From Earliella scabrosa (lineage: Eukaryota > Basidiomycota > Agaricomycetes > Polyporales > Polyporaceae), in the NCBI GenBank assembly GCA_022605405.1, contig JABYQQ010000021.1:62001-126000 (forward strand): 64,000 nt of DNA, read 5' to 3'. The translations under genes were made by a program, and so were the position numbers. The first letter of the stretch is position 1, and the number at the start of each line of letters is the position of its first letter. Of this stretch, positions 34,766 to 45,943 are shown piece after piece. The notes below the pieces were generated by a model. The model was given only the letters and a program-made list of their open reading frames with translations, searched no databases and had not been told where the DNA came from.

Positions 34766-36033
34766 ATGAATACCCTCACCAAAGTTGCTGTCATGGCCGC
34801 CATACTCCTGCGCTTCACCCTCGCTGCCAGTGGGTCCGTGTACCAACGGGCCAATGACATCGTCAGCCATGAGACGCTCGCTCAGGTGGCGGCCGCCAAC
34901 AAGGGCAGGTCGCCCAACGGAGAGACCCCTTACACCCGGTCGTACTTCTACATTGGCGGGGAGTATGTCGATGACGGATCCGGCAACCACATCTTTCGCG
35001 ACCAGATGTATGTCGAGAAGTTGACACCCATTTCCGGCGCTACCCAGCGAGTTCCTGTTGTGATCATCCATGGTCTAGGGCAAACCGGTACGGTAAGTTC
35101 AACAGAATCATCACTCGCATGTGTTAACACTTACCCGACGTTCGTCCATACAGAACTTTCTCAACAAGCCCGACGGCGGCCGAGGCTGGGCGTCACGCTT
35201 CATCAGCCAGGGATACGAATTGTACATAGTCGACCAGCCCTCCCGTGGCCGCTCAGCCTGGCAGCCCGGCGCCGGAGCAAGCTCCCCATCCACGTTCACC
35301 GCCGAGCTTGTCGAGCGGAGCTTCACCGCGGTCGAGAAGTACAACCTCTGGCCCCAGGCTTCCAAGCACACTCAGTGGCCCGGATCCGGCCTCATTGGCG
35401 ACCCCATCTTCGACGCCTTCTACAGCTCCAACGTTCAGTTCATCAACAACGATACGTATCAGGAGTACGCGGTGCAGGCCGCGGGAGCCATGCTCCTCGA
35501 CAGGATTGGCAAGCCCGTGATCCAGCCAGGGTGGTCCCATGCCCCTCATCATCGCCGACGCTCGCCCGAGCCTCGCAAAGGCGCTCATTCTGCTCGAGCC
35601 CGCTGGCCCTCCGTTCCGCGTCTTCAACAACGATTCTGCCAGCGCCTACGGCGTGAGCAGCATCCCGCTCACCTACCACCCCGCCGTCATGGATCCGTCC
35701 GTCGATCTCGTGCAGCAGGTCTACCCGGCTCGTGGCGCGGACTTCGTCAAGTGCACGCTTCAGGCGGAGTACCCCGAGCCGCGCAAGCTCGTCAACCTGG
35801 CGAGCAAGCCGATTCTGGTGGTCACCTCGGAGGCGTCGTCCAACAGCGCGTCCGACTACTGCACTGTCCGGTACCTCCGGCAGGCAGGCTGCGCCCGGAC
35901 GCAGGGGCTGGAGCTTGCTGATATTGGCGTCCATGGCAATGGGCACATGTTCTTCATGGAGAAGAACAGCGACCAGATCCAGGCTGTGTTGCACGCGTGG
36001 ATATCAGCGGTAGACAAGGGGTTCGAACTGTAA
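34766..36033 (+). pseudogene. Secreted alpha/beta hydrolase with a frameshifting deletion at the nucleophile elbow
   Basis: Exon 1 34766-35092 begins with a clear signal peptide ([20 protein letters not shown]). It has an oxyanion-type HGLGQTGT just before a 61-nt intron (35093-35153). Exon 2 is open to about 35523, then coding potential moves to another frame ([20 protein letters not shown]) and continues to the stop at 36033 with an acid-region candidate (PILVVTSEASS) and the late His in GVHGNGHMFF. Comparison with a normal GHSQGG elbow implies that about 11 nt (most of LVGH) are missing at 35521-35524. No intron fits there. Either the gene is freshly inactivated or the assembly has an error; otherwise it would be an extracellular esterase- or lipase-like enzyme. 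Confidence 0.8.
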
Positions 36034-36407
36034 AAATCCTCGACAGTACTATGTCGCTATCAGGCTCGGTGAGGAAGCTGGCTGCTGTATGAACATACAT
36101 ATTGACGACGATCACAAATTGAGTTTGCACGAAGCAAGTCGGCACGCGCGCTCCCTGCTATCTGACACGTGGGTAAGTACGCGTATTGTCAGGCGGCTTG
36201 TCTCCCTGCAACCACCACGAGTTTTCTCGCCTCTGACAAGTTCACCAGAATGTGAGCCACGCCAGATACTTTCATCAAGGGAAGTTGACTCACATCATAG
36301 ATTGTACGAATCGGACATTCTTACGGATCTAAAGAGGTGACAAACTCGTGCAACTTTCAAGAGGAACCTTGTCATAGCGCCACTGATATTCCGACCTCCT
36401 CCTGGCC

Positions 36408-37524
36408 ATGTCCACTCCCATGGGTCGTAAAAGAGTTCGAACGAGTTCCGAAGCCGTTGCGGAACCCCAGGTAGGTGGTGCGCCACGTCCTGTACATGAA
36501 GAGAGAGATGAAGCTCCGGCTGGATAGGCTCACAAGAAGGACGAAGAGTTCTGGTTCGAAGACGGCAATATTATCCTGGTGGCCGCGGATATCAAGTTCC
36601 GAGTCTACCGAGGCCTGCTGGCAGCTCACTCTCCTGTGTTTCACGACATGTTCTCCTTGCCACAGCCCGCGACGCGAACGGACGCGGACGCCTGTCATGA
36701 TGACACGTGTCCCGTCGTGCATCTCACGGACGCTCCTGAAGATCTACGACACATACTACGGGCATATATGCCACAGGACAACACAATGTGAGCTACGCTC
36801 GCATATCAAGCATGGTTATTGTCTAATTGTGCGATTAATAGGAGGCTATACGACGCGAAGGCTCCGTCCTTTCACGCGGTCTCAGCTTGTATCCGTCTTG
36901 GTCACAAGTATGAGATGACGGCAGTGTACGAACAATCCCTTGAATTCCTCAAACGCCACTACACAAGCGACTTCAAAGTCTGGCAACGATTGGGCTCCCA
37001 AAGGCTGGGATGTTGCGCAAGTCATCGGCGTCGTGAACCTCGCGCGCTTCATTGAAGAACCCCTCATACTCCCGACCGCGCTCATGGCGTGTACCCAACT
37101 GGAAGGACGCATTCTCGACGGGTACATGCGCGAGGATGGTACCACCGAGCATCTCAGCCGACAGGATCTTGCGCTCTGTGTGAGGGCCAAGACGGACATT
37201 CAAAAAGCGAACGCCGCTGTCATACTCCGCACGCTGTCCTTGCCACTGTCTTCGCGCTGCACCTCCCCTACCATGTGTAAAGCCCAGGTACAGGCGGCCT
37301 TTCATCGTCTTCACCTCCATGCGGACGATCTGGTTGGCGGAAGCCCGTTCCTATCCTACGTCACTTGCGTCAAGAATGAGGACCTCGGAGTATGCACCGT
37401 ATGCACGAAGTACCTCAATAAGACGAACTGGGCTGAACGCCAGGACATGTGGAATCGATTGCCGGAGATTCTCCAGATCGAAGTTCCCGGCTGGGTCCCG
37501 CCCGCGGAACCGACTGGTGCATAG
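36408..37524 (+). pseudogene. BTB/POZ family protein, copy 1 (stop + frameshift)
   Basis: ATG 36408 (MSTPMGRKRVRTSSEAVAEP) gives the basic N-terminus typical of the array, but an in-frame TAG at 36525-36527 precedes the BTB domain. The BTB core follows (KKDEEFWFEDGNIILVAADI, FRVYRGLLAAHSPVFHDMF, PVVHLTDAPEDLRHILRAYM). An intron occupies about 36788-36841. Exon 2 starts RLYDAKAPSF; near 36984 one extra base shifts the frame (the sequence should read W-N-D-W-A-P-K-G-W). After that it is open to 37524 and ends with the family CTVC and LPEILQIEVPGW signature. BTB domains dimerise and often link substrates to CUL3 ligases or act in nuclear regulation. Two lesions make inactivation likely. Confidence 0.85.
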
Positions 37525-37839
37525 CGAGGCGTTGTCGTGGGGCCCCGGGGGCTCCGAGTCTCACCATAGTAGGGATCTGTTCGCATATCCTCTTTCTTGT
37601 TGGCTTCTGGTTGTGGGTCCGTACAGTGGCTTTTAGGGGGTACGTCGTCTTGAAACACATTGAATGTTGAATGCGCCGTAAATTGAGATCCCTACGACGA
37701 ATCCAGCTTTCCCAAATCTCGGGCGCCTCAGGGAGCGTGGCTGCCACGTGAGGCGGAGTTCTCCGTCGCGGTTCGTTCGACTGACGTTGACGGCTGCTCT
37801 GAGTAACTCTCTCGAATCTCAACAGCTCATGCTCATCTC

Positions 37840-39550
37840 ATGGATGCCGTGAAGTCTACCGGTCGTGTGGAAGTGCCTTATGACATAGTCGTCCAGATTT
37901 TGTGTTGGGTCGATGGTGATTATCGGACGCTATATCGCTGCTCGCTCGTCAGCAAAGCATTCAGTGGGGCGTCGGCACAATATCTCTACCACAAGGTGCG
38001 ATACCAGGTTGCGGGCAGGCTTTCCAGTGGGCTCGGCTGCGGCGACCCGTTTCAGGTATGTGATGACCGTCTGGCGTACAGGCACTGCTCATAACAGCTA
38101 AATACGTTTGACCCGCCTCGACCGCCAGAGAGGATCTTTTGCTTCGGGAAGGCTGCGGCACAATGCCCCATTCGTTAGAGAGGTTGAACTCCTTGGTAAG
38201 TGTGATGGATCTTGTCACCAAGTGGAGTTCTGAGTCGTTCCGCCAGGTTACTTGCCTACGGACATCCCGGATGCGAAAGCATTCGCTCGTGAATTCACTG
38301 CCACGCTTGAGTCATGGAGTAAACTCCATCGCATCGTTCTCAACCCTTTTCAATACACTCAGAGCACGCTGGCCACTATCGTGACGGCGGTGGTGGAGCT
38401 CTATTCAAGGTCTCTGCAACATCTGACGATCAAGGCAGACCTCCTGAAGGACGAAGACATCCAGCAGCTCATCAAGCTACGAGGTCTGACGAGCCTCCAT
38501 GTTCTATCGCCGAGACAGGAGGTCATAGAGATGCTGCCTCAGTGGCTGGGTGCATTGCCCTTATCGCTGCACTCGTTCGAAGTGGTAGGTCGACCCGCGT
38601 TCGTCCAACGTGCATCCAGTGGCTGACAACCATTCATGCTTACCGGGACAGCAAATCTCCAACCGCTACGATAGAGACATACTGAAAGCCATCGTCTCTG
38701 CATTGGGACAGGCAACGTCGGTCTCATTCGGCTCCTCGCCAACATCAATCAACGGGATGCGATCGGTAGCCGAGGCCGTCACACTATGCTCTCAAATGCC
38801 CAATCTTACTAAGCTGCAATTCTATCACCTCACCGTAAGCTCGCATGTAATCCACGCGCAGTTTCCTCATACTCATATTGACCGGCTGACTTCGCCCAGA
38901 CTCGTCAGCCCTGGAGTCAAGCCACTTGCTACTTATCCAAACTCCGGTCATTGACCGTCACGCAATATGAGTTGTACACGAGATCTAACGCAGTCGCTCT
39001 AATCACCTTCCTGTGTCGTGTAGTGAGGCACGCGCCACTCGAGTCGCTCACCGTGCGCCACCCTGACTGGGAATATGGAGTACGGTGCACTCCGACGAAC
39101 ATCAATGATCTCCTCGCGTCGCTGGGAGCGCGGCATGCTTCGAGACTGCGCGTGTTGTGGATGCCGATGTGCTATGTCGGGAGGAAGGCGCTTGCAGAGT
39201 TCTGCCGTAACTGCACAGGGCTCGAGGAGCTCTCTGTTGCGGTCATGCGGGAGACATTGGTGAGCCCGCAGCACACTGTCGCTTCGCATTGATACAATTT
39301 GACCTCACCACGTTCTAGGATAACTTTGCATCGTACGGGGCGCAACACCCTCGTCTTCGCGCTGTTGCATTCTCCCTCACGTACATGAAGTTCAAGCATC
39401 GGGTCCCCGTCACGCAAGAATTCGCTCAGAAACTGATCAATGAGGCATCCTCCATACGGTATCTGGCCGTCGACGAGGCACAGTTTCAAGTGAGCGTTAT
39501 CCGTGGTTGTCGAGGGATTACGCTCACCACAGATTTTACTGGCGCATTAG
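37840..39550 (+). CDS. F-box/LRR-like protein
   Basis: ATG 37840 (MDAVKSTGRVEVPYDIVVQI). Exons 37840-38055, 38129-38195 (67 nt), 38247-38584, 38652-38834, 38900-39259, 39319-39489 and a short last exon ending near 39550, all in frame. The F-box-like segment is residues 10-50; the rest holds degenerate LRR-like repeats (LKDEDIQQLIKLRGLTSLHV; SRLRVLWMPMCYVGRKALAE). It is predicted to be a substrate receptor of an SCF ubiquitin ligase. It is paralogous to the transposon-split gene at 3519-33058 and gives the reference exon structure that proves that split. The final exon is short compared with the paralogue, so the C-terminus may be truncated. Confidence 0.8.
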
Positions 39551-39751
39551 GGACGATATGTGTTGTCAGCCGATGGCGCGGTCCAACTTGTTGTAGAACG
39601 TGGAGAGCCTCGAGAAACATATATAAATTCTTGAAGGGCATCTTATTGTGCTATGACTTCTTGTGGACGTCACGGAATCGCGTCCAGTATTGTCTGTTCT
39701 CAGGCTTTCATGTACGCATCTGGCTCGGGTGGGCTCGTGACTGAGTAGGTT

Positions 39752-39773
39752 GGGCGGCTACGCGTGACATCAC
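39752..39773. promoter_or_regulatory. Shared BTB promoter motif, copy upstream of BTB-2
   Basis: GGGCGGCTACGCGTGACATC followed by AC, about 140 bp before the BTB-2 start. Nearly identical to 43332-43353. Confidence 0.6.
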
Positions 39774-39910
39774 AGCGCTTGCAATTACTCACCTTGTCGC
39801 CAACGCTGACCAGGGACCTTCGCCAATCTCGAGAGCCCATACCGCCTCATCACTTACTTCTGCTGTGGTTTTCTCTGCCGCTCAAACTCTTGCAATCTTC
39901 AACAATCCCG

Positions 39911-41046
39911 ATGTCAGCACGCGTAACGAGGAAGCGCGCTCGAACGGACGAAGACGCAGACGCAGAACTGGCACCGGCGTGCAAGCCTGAGGGAGAGGAG
40001 ATTCGAAGTGTTGAGGGCGAGGTTGAAGAGAGCGCATGTGAGAGGGACGGAGAGCTCTGGCTTGACGACGGGTCGGTAATTATCCTCGCGCGCAATGTCG
40101 AATTTCGCGTCTACAGCGGTCCTCTCGCGAGGCACTCGCCGGTCCTCAAGGAACTCTTCGCAAAGCCCCAATCTGTGCGTCGGGTGCCCAGTGTCGGCGG
40201 TGATGACATTTCCTGTCCCGTTGTGCATCTGTCGGACTCTCCGGTAGACCTGCGACACATCCTGCGCGCGTATATGCCGCCAGGAGATGAGCCGTACGTA
40301 ACGTCTCGTATATGAACTCATACGCGAAGAGGAAACATCTGAGCGGATGAAGCAGTCTCCTCTACGATGCCAAAGACCCATCATTCGACGTGATCTCCGC
40401 ACGCATCCGTCTTGGACAGAAGTACCAGATGTCGGCAGCATACGAGCAGTCTCTGAGGTTTCTGAAGAAGCGTTTCACCCATGATTTTGAGGTTTGGAAC
40501 GAGCTCAACCATTGGGTCCCCAATGGCTGGGTAGACCAAGAAGCCATTGGCGTGGTCAACCTCGCTCGCCTCATCGGAGAGCCGCTACTCTTACCCAGTG
40601 CTCTCCTGGTGTGCGCCGTCTTGGAGGAGGAGGTTGTCCACGGATTCACGCGCGAAGACGGCTCGCAAGAGAACCTCACCCTCGAGGAAATCGCCCTCTG
40701 CATCAAAGGGAGGAGAGAGCTCCAGATCGCCAACGCCGCCGTGGTGCTGCGCACTCTGTCGGCTGCGCCATCGCTGCGCTGCAAGGACCTGACATCCTGC
40801 AGGAGCTCAATACAGAAAGCACTGTCCGGGCTCCATCTCCACGTGGATTCTCTGGTTGCCGGGAGCCCGTTCAGGTCGTACCTTGACTGCGTTAAGGACG
40901 GGAAATTGGGACTGTGCAGTTTTTGTTCGAAGGCTCTTTCCGAACGGAACTCAGAAGAGCGTCTCAAAATGTGGAACCGCCTGCCGGAGTGCTTTGGAAT
41001 TGAGGTCCCTGGGTGGGGTCCGTTTACAGAACCGGCTGCCAACTGA
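39911..41046 (+). CDS. BTB/POZ family protein, copy 2
   Basis: ATG 39911 (MSARVTRKRARTDEDADAEL: basic, NLS-like). Exon 1 is 39911-40293 and exon 2 is 40356-41046, with one phase-2 intron. The BTB domain lies around residues 50-125 (ELWLDDGSVIILARNVEFRV, YSGPLARHSPVLKELFAKPQ, DLRHILRAYMP). Exon 2 encodes LYDAKDPSFDVISARIRLG, EAIGVVNLARLIGEPLLLP, the cysteine pair CKDLTSC, then CSFC, and LPECFGIEVPGW before the stop. It is open throughout, about 357 aa. Likely a nuclear adaptor or regulator; its function is unknown. It serves as a good reference copy for the array. Confidence 0.85.
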
Positions 41047-41791
41047 TGGTGCGTGCTCTTGATGTGTCATTCTTGATTGCGCTCACTCCGCCAATATTCT
41101 CTGCCATGTAGGAGTAAACCATCGCTGGACTTGATTGTCGCTGGTATGAACCCGGACACGGTGTACGCAATCATGCTCATGTATCATACTTGCGCCTCTT
41201 CCTGCCAACATATGGATGCGTCTTTGTGCATGCGCTTCCTCTGGTATGCGGACGTGATCTTGATACGCTGATCCAACACGAGACGCGTGGGGTAGGACAA
41301 ATCGCCACAAACGCTGCAACTGGTTCGACTAATACGGTGATGAGTCCACAGTCATCTGTTGCTACTATCGTTCTTATCTTCCCGGAACACAGATGATACT
41401 GATCTCAGCCTTTGCTAGGCAGTTTAACAGCTCGGTGACGTGCGCAAGCAACCTTCTACGCCATGTGACCGGTTACCGCAGCACACTCAAGTTCGCGCCT
41501 TCGAGGAACCCTTAGCCCAGCCCAGGTCACAAGCGGGTCGTGGCCACGGCTGCGTTGGGGTAAGTAGTTCCGAAGTGTCCGCTGGGATCGATGCAGACTC
41601 GAAGCTTGCTCGACATGTGTTTCCGGCGAGGTTGTCGTCAGGCACTATGCTGTTATTGACCAGCTCGCCTGAGCCCCTTTCCCTCGCCCCAACCGATACC
41701 GTATCACATACCCTGCGGTGAGGAGAGCCTCTTTGACTGTGTACGAGTAAGGCTGATTCCTGAACAGAAGTCCACTACGAGTCAAACGACC
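41047..41791. other. Intergenic, no gene seen
   Basis: Spacer between BTB-2 and BTB-3. A TGACGTGCGC half-site near 41435 is the only regulatory-looking word. Confidence 0.5.
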
Positions 41792-42901
41792 ATGTCCATC
41801 TTGCTTGAAAACACTTCCACCTCGACACTCATCACGGACCTACCAGAAGAGGGCAAACAGGAAGGCGTGAGCTCACGCAAACGAGACGCCGAGTTCTGGT
41901 TCGAGGATGGCACTATCATTCTCATCGCACAAGACATCGAATTTCGCGTCTACAAGGGGCTTCTCGCCAGTCGTTTCCCTGTCTTCAGCGACATGCTCTC
42001 TTTTCCCCAACCACTCACTGCCCAGGGAGACCTGCAGGAGGACCAAGGGTCCGTTCCGAGTCCATGCCCTACGGTCTATCTCTCTGGAGACTCTGCTCGG
42101 GATTGGAGGATGGTCTTTCGGCTGTTCATGCCAAAAGAGGACGACAGGTACGTCGTACAGATGTCAATGTCATGATGTCCTTGCACTCTTGTCGTTAACG
42201 ACAGGGATTTGTTTAGTTTCTTCAACAAGGAGCGCCCTCCCCCGTCCTTCGAGACCCTCGCCGCTTGTGTTCGTCTCGGGCACAAGTATCATATGAACCA
42301 TCTGAGCGATTGAGCCATGAGTGTTCTTCGCGCTCACTTCACCACTAATCACACTTCCTGGGAGAATATCAAGACCTGGTTACCCTCCGGATTCAAGCGG
42401 GCGGAGGTCATTGGGGTTGTCAACCTCGCGCGCCTTACGGGAGATATATCGCTCTTACCAACCGCACTGTGGCTCTGCTGCATGCAAGGCGCAACCCTGT
42501 CAAAGGGGATGACACATAGCGACGGAGAACAAGAGACGCTATCTCCAGAGGACCTCGCATTGTGCGTTGAAGGGAGCCGGAAGCTCATGCACAGCGCCTT
42601 CACCACTGTCATGCGCAGCTTCTCTCCTCCGCTATCAGAGAGTTGCAAATCCTTAGTGGGGGTTGACTCCTGGACTTGTAGACACATTGATCTAGCCAAT
42701 ACCACACTCGATATGATCACTTCCACAACAAGACAACCCAATCCCATGATCACAAACGGCCCGATCCTACTTCGGAAATTACTCCCTGGCGTCTGCAAGG
42801 GCTGTATCGCGACAATCGCGGAGCGTCAACGAGAAGCTAGGCACAAAGCCTGGATGCTCTTACCATCACACTTTGGTCTGAATATACAGGGCTGGTCATG
42901 A
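41792..42901 (+). pseudogene. BTB/POZ family protein, copy 3 (in-frame stop)
   Basis: ATG 41792, exon 1 41792-42147, exon 2 42217-42901. The BTB core is present (AEFWFEDGTIILIAQDIEFR, VYKGLLASRFPVFSDML), but this copy lacks the basic leader and is the most divergent. In exon 2 the order FETLAACVRLGHKYHMNHLS is followed by an in-frame TGA at 42311-42313, where other copies have YEQSL-like residues. The frame is otherwise open to the end (VIGVVNLARLTGD, CKSLVG..TC, CKGCIATI, LPSHFGLNIQGW). One nonsense change would remove the C-terminal two thirds, so it is probably inactivated unless recoded or a sequencing error. Confidence 0.8.
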
Positions 42902-43521
42902 GGTCGAGGTGCGTGTATTACCACGGCGAAATGTTGTGTTATCCTCTGATTCAAGTTGGATGCTACAGCGAACCGGAGGGACTCCGAGGGAGCATTGTCC
43001 TAAGCTGTTGCCAGTGAGCTGTCGGGTCTCACTCACCCTTCTACTCCCGCTCACCACGATTCAGAAGATCTGTTACCGTGACCCTGCAATGTCGGTAACT
43101 TACTAGTGAAGTGTCATGTTCATCATATCGTAGCATCGAAATTTCAAGTTCTAGAGAGTCAATTGATGCAACACCCCGTCAAATGGATTGTCGTTGGGCA
43201 GTTGTCAGTATATCTGAGCCGCCGAGCTTTGCCTCCTTTATGTTAGCCATTAAGCGTACGGACTTACCGAAGGGTCCTGCGACCCGTCGTTGAACTTCCT
43301 TCAAGAACTCGAAGAGGAGCTTACCGTGACTGGGCGGCTACGCGTGACGTCACACATGGTCGTGATTCTCTGAGTGCTCTTCCTCGAGTCAGTAGAGCTG
43401 GTTTTGCACTGATCCCCGACGTTGTCCACCTATCTATCTCTATGCATTCGCTCTAACTATACGCTTTGGACTCCTCACTACTCACTACTCAATCTCGCTC
43501 TCAACGACTTGGCCAACGGGA
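42902..43521. promoter_or_regulatory. Intergenic, contains the BTB-4 promoter
   Basis: No gene. The shared motif GGGCGGCTACGCGTGACGTC followed by AC lies at 43332-43353, about 170 bp upstream of the BTB-4 ATG. Confidence 0.6.
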
Positions 43522-44635
43522 ATGTCCGACGTACGCGTAACCTACCCGAGGAAGCGTGCTCGGTCAGACTCAGTGGAGGAACAGGATCTACCAGCAACGG
43601 CAACGGTACGCTCTTTACTTTATATGCTACAGGCGCGGAGGCTTATCTTACTGCAGAAGGATGAGGAGTTCTGGCTTGAGGATGGCACGGTGATTCTCGT
43701 CACAGGCTATGTCCAATTTCGCGTCTACAGCGGCATCCTTGCCAACCATTCAACGGTGTTCAAGGAGATATTCTCTGAGCCTCATTTCGTGCGGCATGTC
43801 TCCGTTCACGGCGGTCACGACTTTCCTTGCCCTGTCGTCCGTCTCTCCGACTCCCCGCACGATCTACGACACCTCTTGCGCGTGTACATGCCACACGAAG
43901 ACTCCTCGTACGCTTCATCCGTTCATGGGCTCTTGCGAGTTGTTGACACACTACCCCGGTAGCCTCTACAAGTCTAAATCGCCGTCTTTTGCCGCTCTCT
44001 CAGCCCGCATTCGTCTTGGCCGAAAGTATCAGATGACGGCAGCGTACGAGCAATCGCTTCAATACCTCAAGAGCTTCTTCACGCACGATTTTGATATTTG
44101 GAACAAACACACGAGGTGGACTCCGGATGGATGGAAGTCTGGGGAGGCTATAGGCGTCGTGAATCTTGCCCAACTCATCGGTGAGCCACTGCTCCTGCCG
44201 ACCGCCCTACTTGCATGCGTCCAGCTCGGTTCCGACGTTGTGGCCGGCTTCACGCGCGAGGACGGCTCACAAGAGCATCTGACCCTGCAAGACTTGGGAC
44301 TTTGCATCGAAGCGACGACGGAGATCCACAAAGCAAGAGTGGCCGCCGTCTTGAGTACGTTTACCCACCCTCTTCCGACAACGTGCCAGGACCAGCGAAA
44401 TTGCAAGATCGCTGTGCGCAAGGCGCTGTCAGAGCTACATACGTTCCATGATGAGATCATCGCGGGTGACCCGTTAGGGCCGCACTTGAAGTTCGTGAAG
44501 AACGAGAAGCTCCCGGTTTGCAAGACTTGCGCTCAGGCGATGGATAGACGGCATCGGCAAACGCGCCTCGAGATGTGGAACCGTCTGCCTGAGCTCTTGA
44601 ATATCGACGTTCCGGGTTGGGTTCCTGCACCATAA
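43522..44635 (+). CDS. BTB/POZ family protein, copy 4
   Basis: ATG 43522 (MSDVRVTYPRKRARSDSVEE). Exon 1 43522-43907, exon 2 43963-44635. The BTB core reads KDEEFWLEDGTVILVTGYVQ, FRVYSGILANHSTVFKEIF and DLRHLLRVYMPHEDSS. Exon 2 gives ARIRLGRKYQMTAAYEQSLQ, IGVVNLAQLIGEPLLLPTAL, REDGSQEHLTLQDLGLC, CQDQRNC, CKTC and LPELLNIDVPGW. It is open throughout. The N-terminal segment between the basic leader and the BTB domain differs from the other copies (YMLQARRLILL), possibly because an intron there is retained in my model. Confidence 0.8.
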
Positions 44636-45943
44636 CGTCAATTAAGGTACGTCTCCCCAATCTCCTATCATCTATCTACCACTCTAATCCTTCTCACCGT
44701 GACAGCGTAGATTAGTCGAGTCGGAAGGGTGTAGGGTCAACGTTCAACACCGACGCGACAGCGTTATGCACGGTCCTTGTGAGTCCTCCGGTCATTGCGT
44801 TGTGTCGTCTTTGCTGTACCGATGTTCCAAATACATCAGGTTGTTGCTTGTACTGCTGCAATGTATTCTCGCGTCTATGCCACACGACTACGGTCCAACC
44901 TCGCGCATAGTCCCTCGCATGATTGCTCCCGTACGGGACTAGGAGGGATGACCTCGTCTCATTGTCGAAAGAGACTCCGTCCCCTCTGCCTGGGCATACT
45001 GCTCTTTACTAACCGGCTGGATTTTCCGGTCTCTGTCTGACAGAACGCGAACCAGCATTTGTGGGGTCAAGTCTCACGACGCTGCTCAATAGCCCACACT
45101 CAGTAGCCTTGACAGAGTAACCCACTCCAGAGTAAGTGTGAGTCTTGTGTTCTGGCGATCATATGCGACATGCGATGCTCATGAACATCCTATTGCAATC
45201 CATTTACAATTACAGCACTCGAGACGCGCCCACTGTCTACCCAGCCTATCGCGCCTCTCCGAGATCGTCATCCGTAGAGTTGGACCTCCGTCACCCTTGT
45301 CTTCTATTCGTCATTTCGTCTTTCTGCACCACGACGGTTATGATGTGGATGTTGTCATAATCATCACGCCGAACCAGCTTCTGCCAGGGCAATTATCACT
45401 TCGTCGCCGCAGGGTTGGAAGAGAACGTGGAATATAAGCAATATCCTGGCTCACTCAGCATGCTTTCCCACTATCCGTGAGTGTTGACCGAGACCCTTCA
45501 CTCAGTGTTGAGCACCGACAAAAATCCAGATCGTCCTTACTGATTTTTGCGGACAGGAGCGGCAGCAATGGATCCGCATGCAAGCCTAGAGCTGGCCGTT
45601 GCCGCTTGTGTTGCGCCGACTTTGGAAGCGATTACGTCATCACTCAGGTGCGAGCATAAAAACGCGTGTTGACTGCGGCTCTCACCATACACACGCTCTC
45701 TCTCAGAGGTAACGGACCTTATTGACGCGTTCATATCCCTCTGCTGACATCATGCTAACAGGTCTCGCCCGCGACATCGGGGTGGCGTGCCGCGTTGACA
45801 CGTCCTGGGCCTCCTCGCCTCTCGCGCCCTCTCCGAGTCAGAGCCACCGTCACGCGATCCAAGAGAGCTCCCTTGTTGGACGGGTTTCGTGAGCAACACA
45901 CGACAACCAGTACTCGCCCCAGCTTGTCCTTCCCTGACCTCCA
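44636..45943. other. Intergenic region, no supported gene
   Basis: About 1.3 kb between BTB-4 and the MFS gene. Only short open frames without motifs or splice support are visible. Confidence 0.5.
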
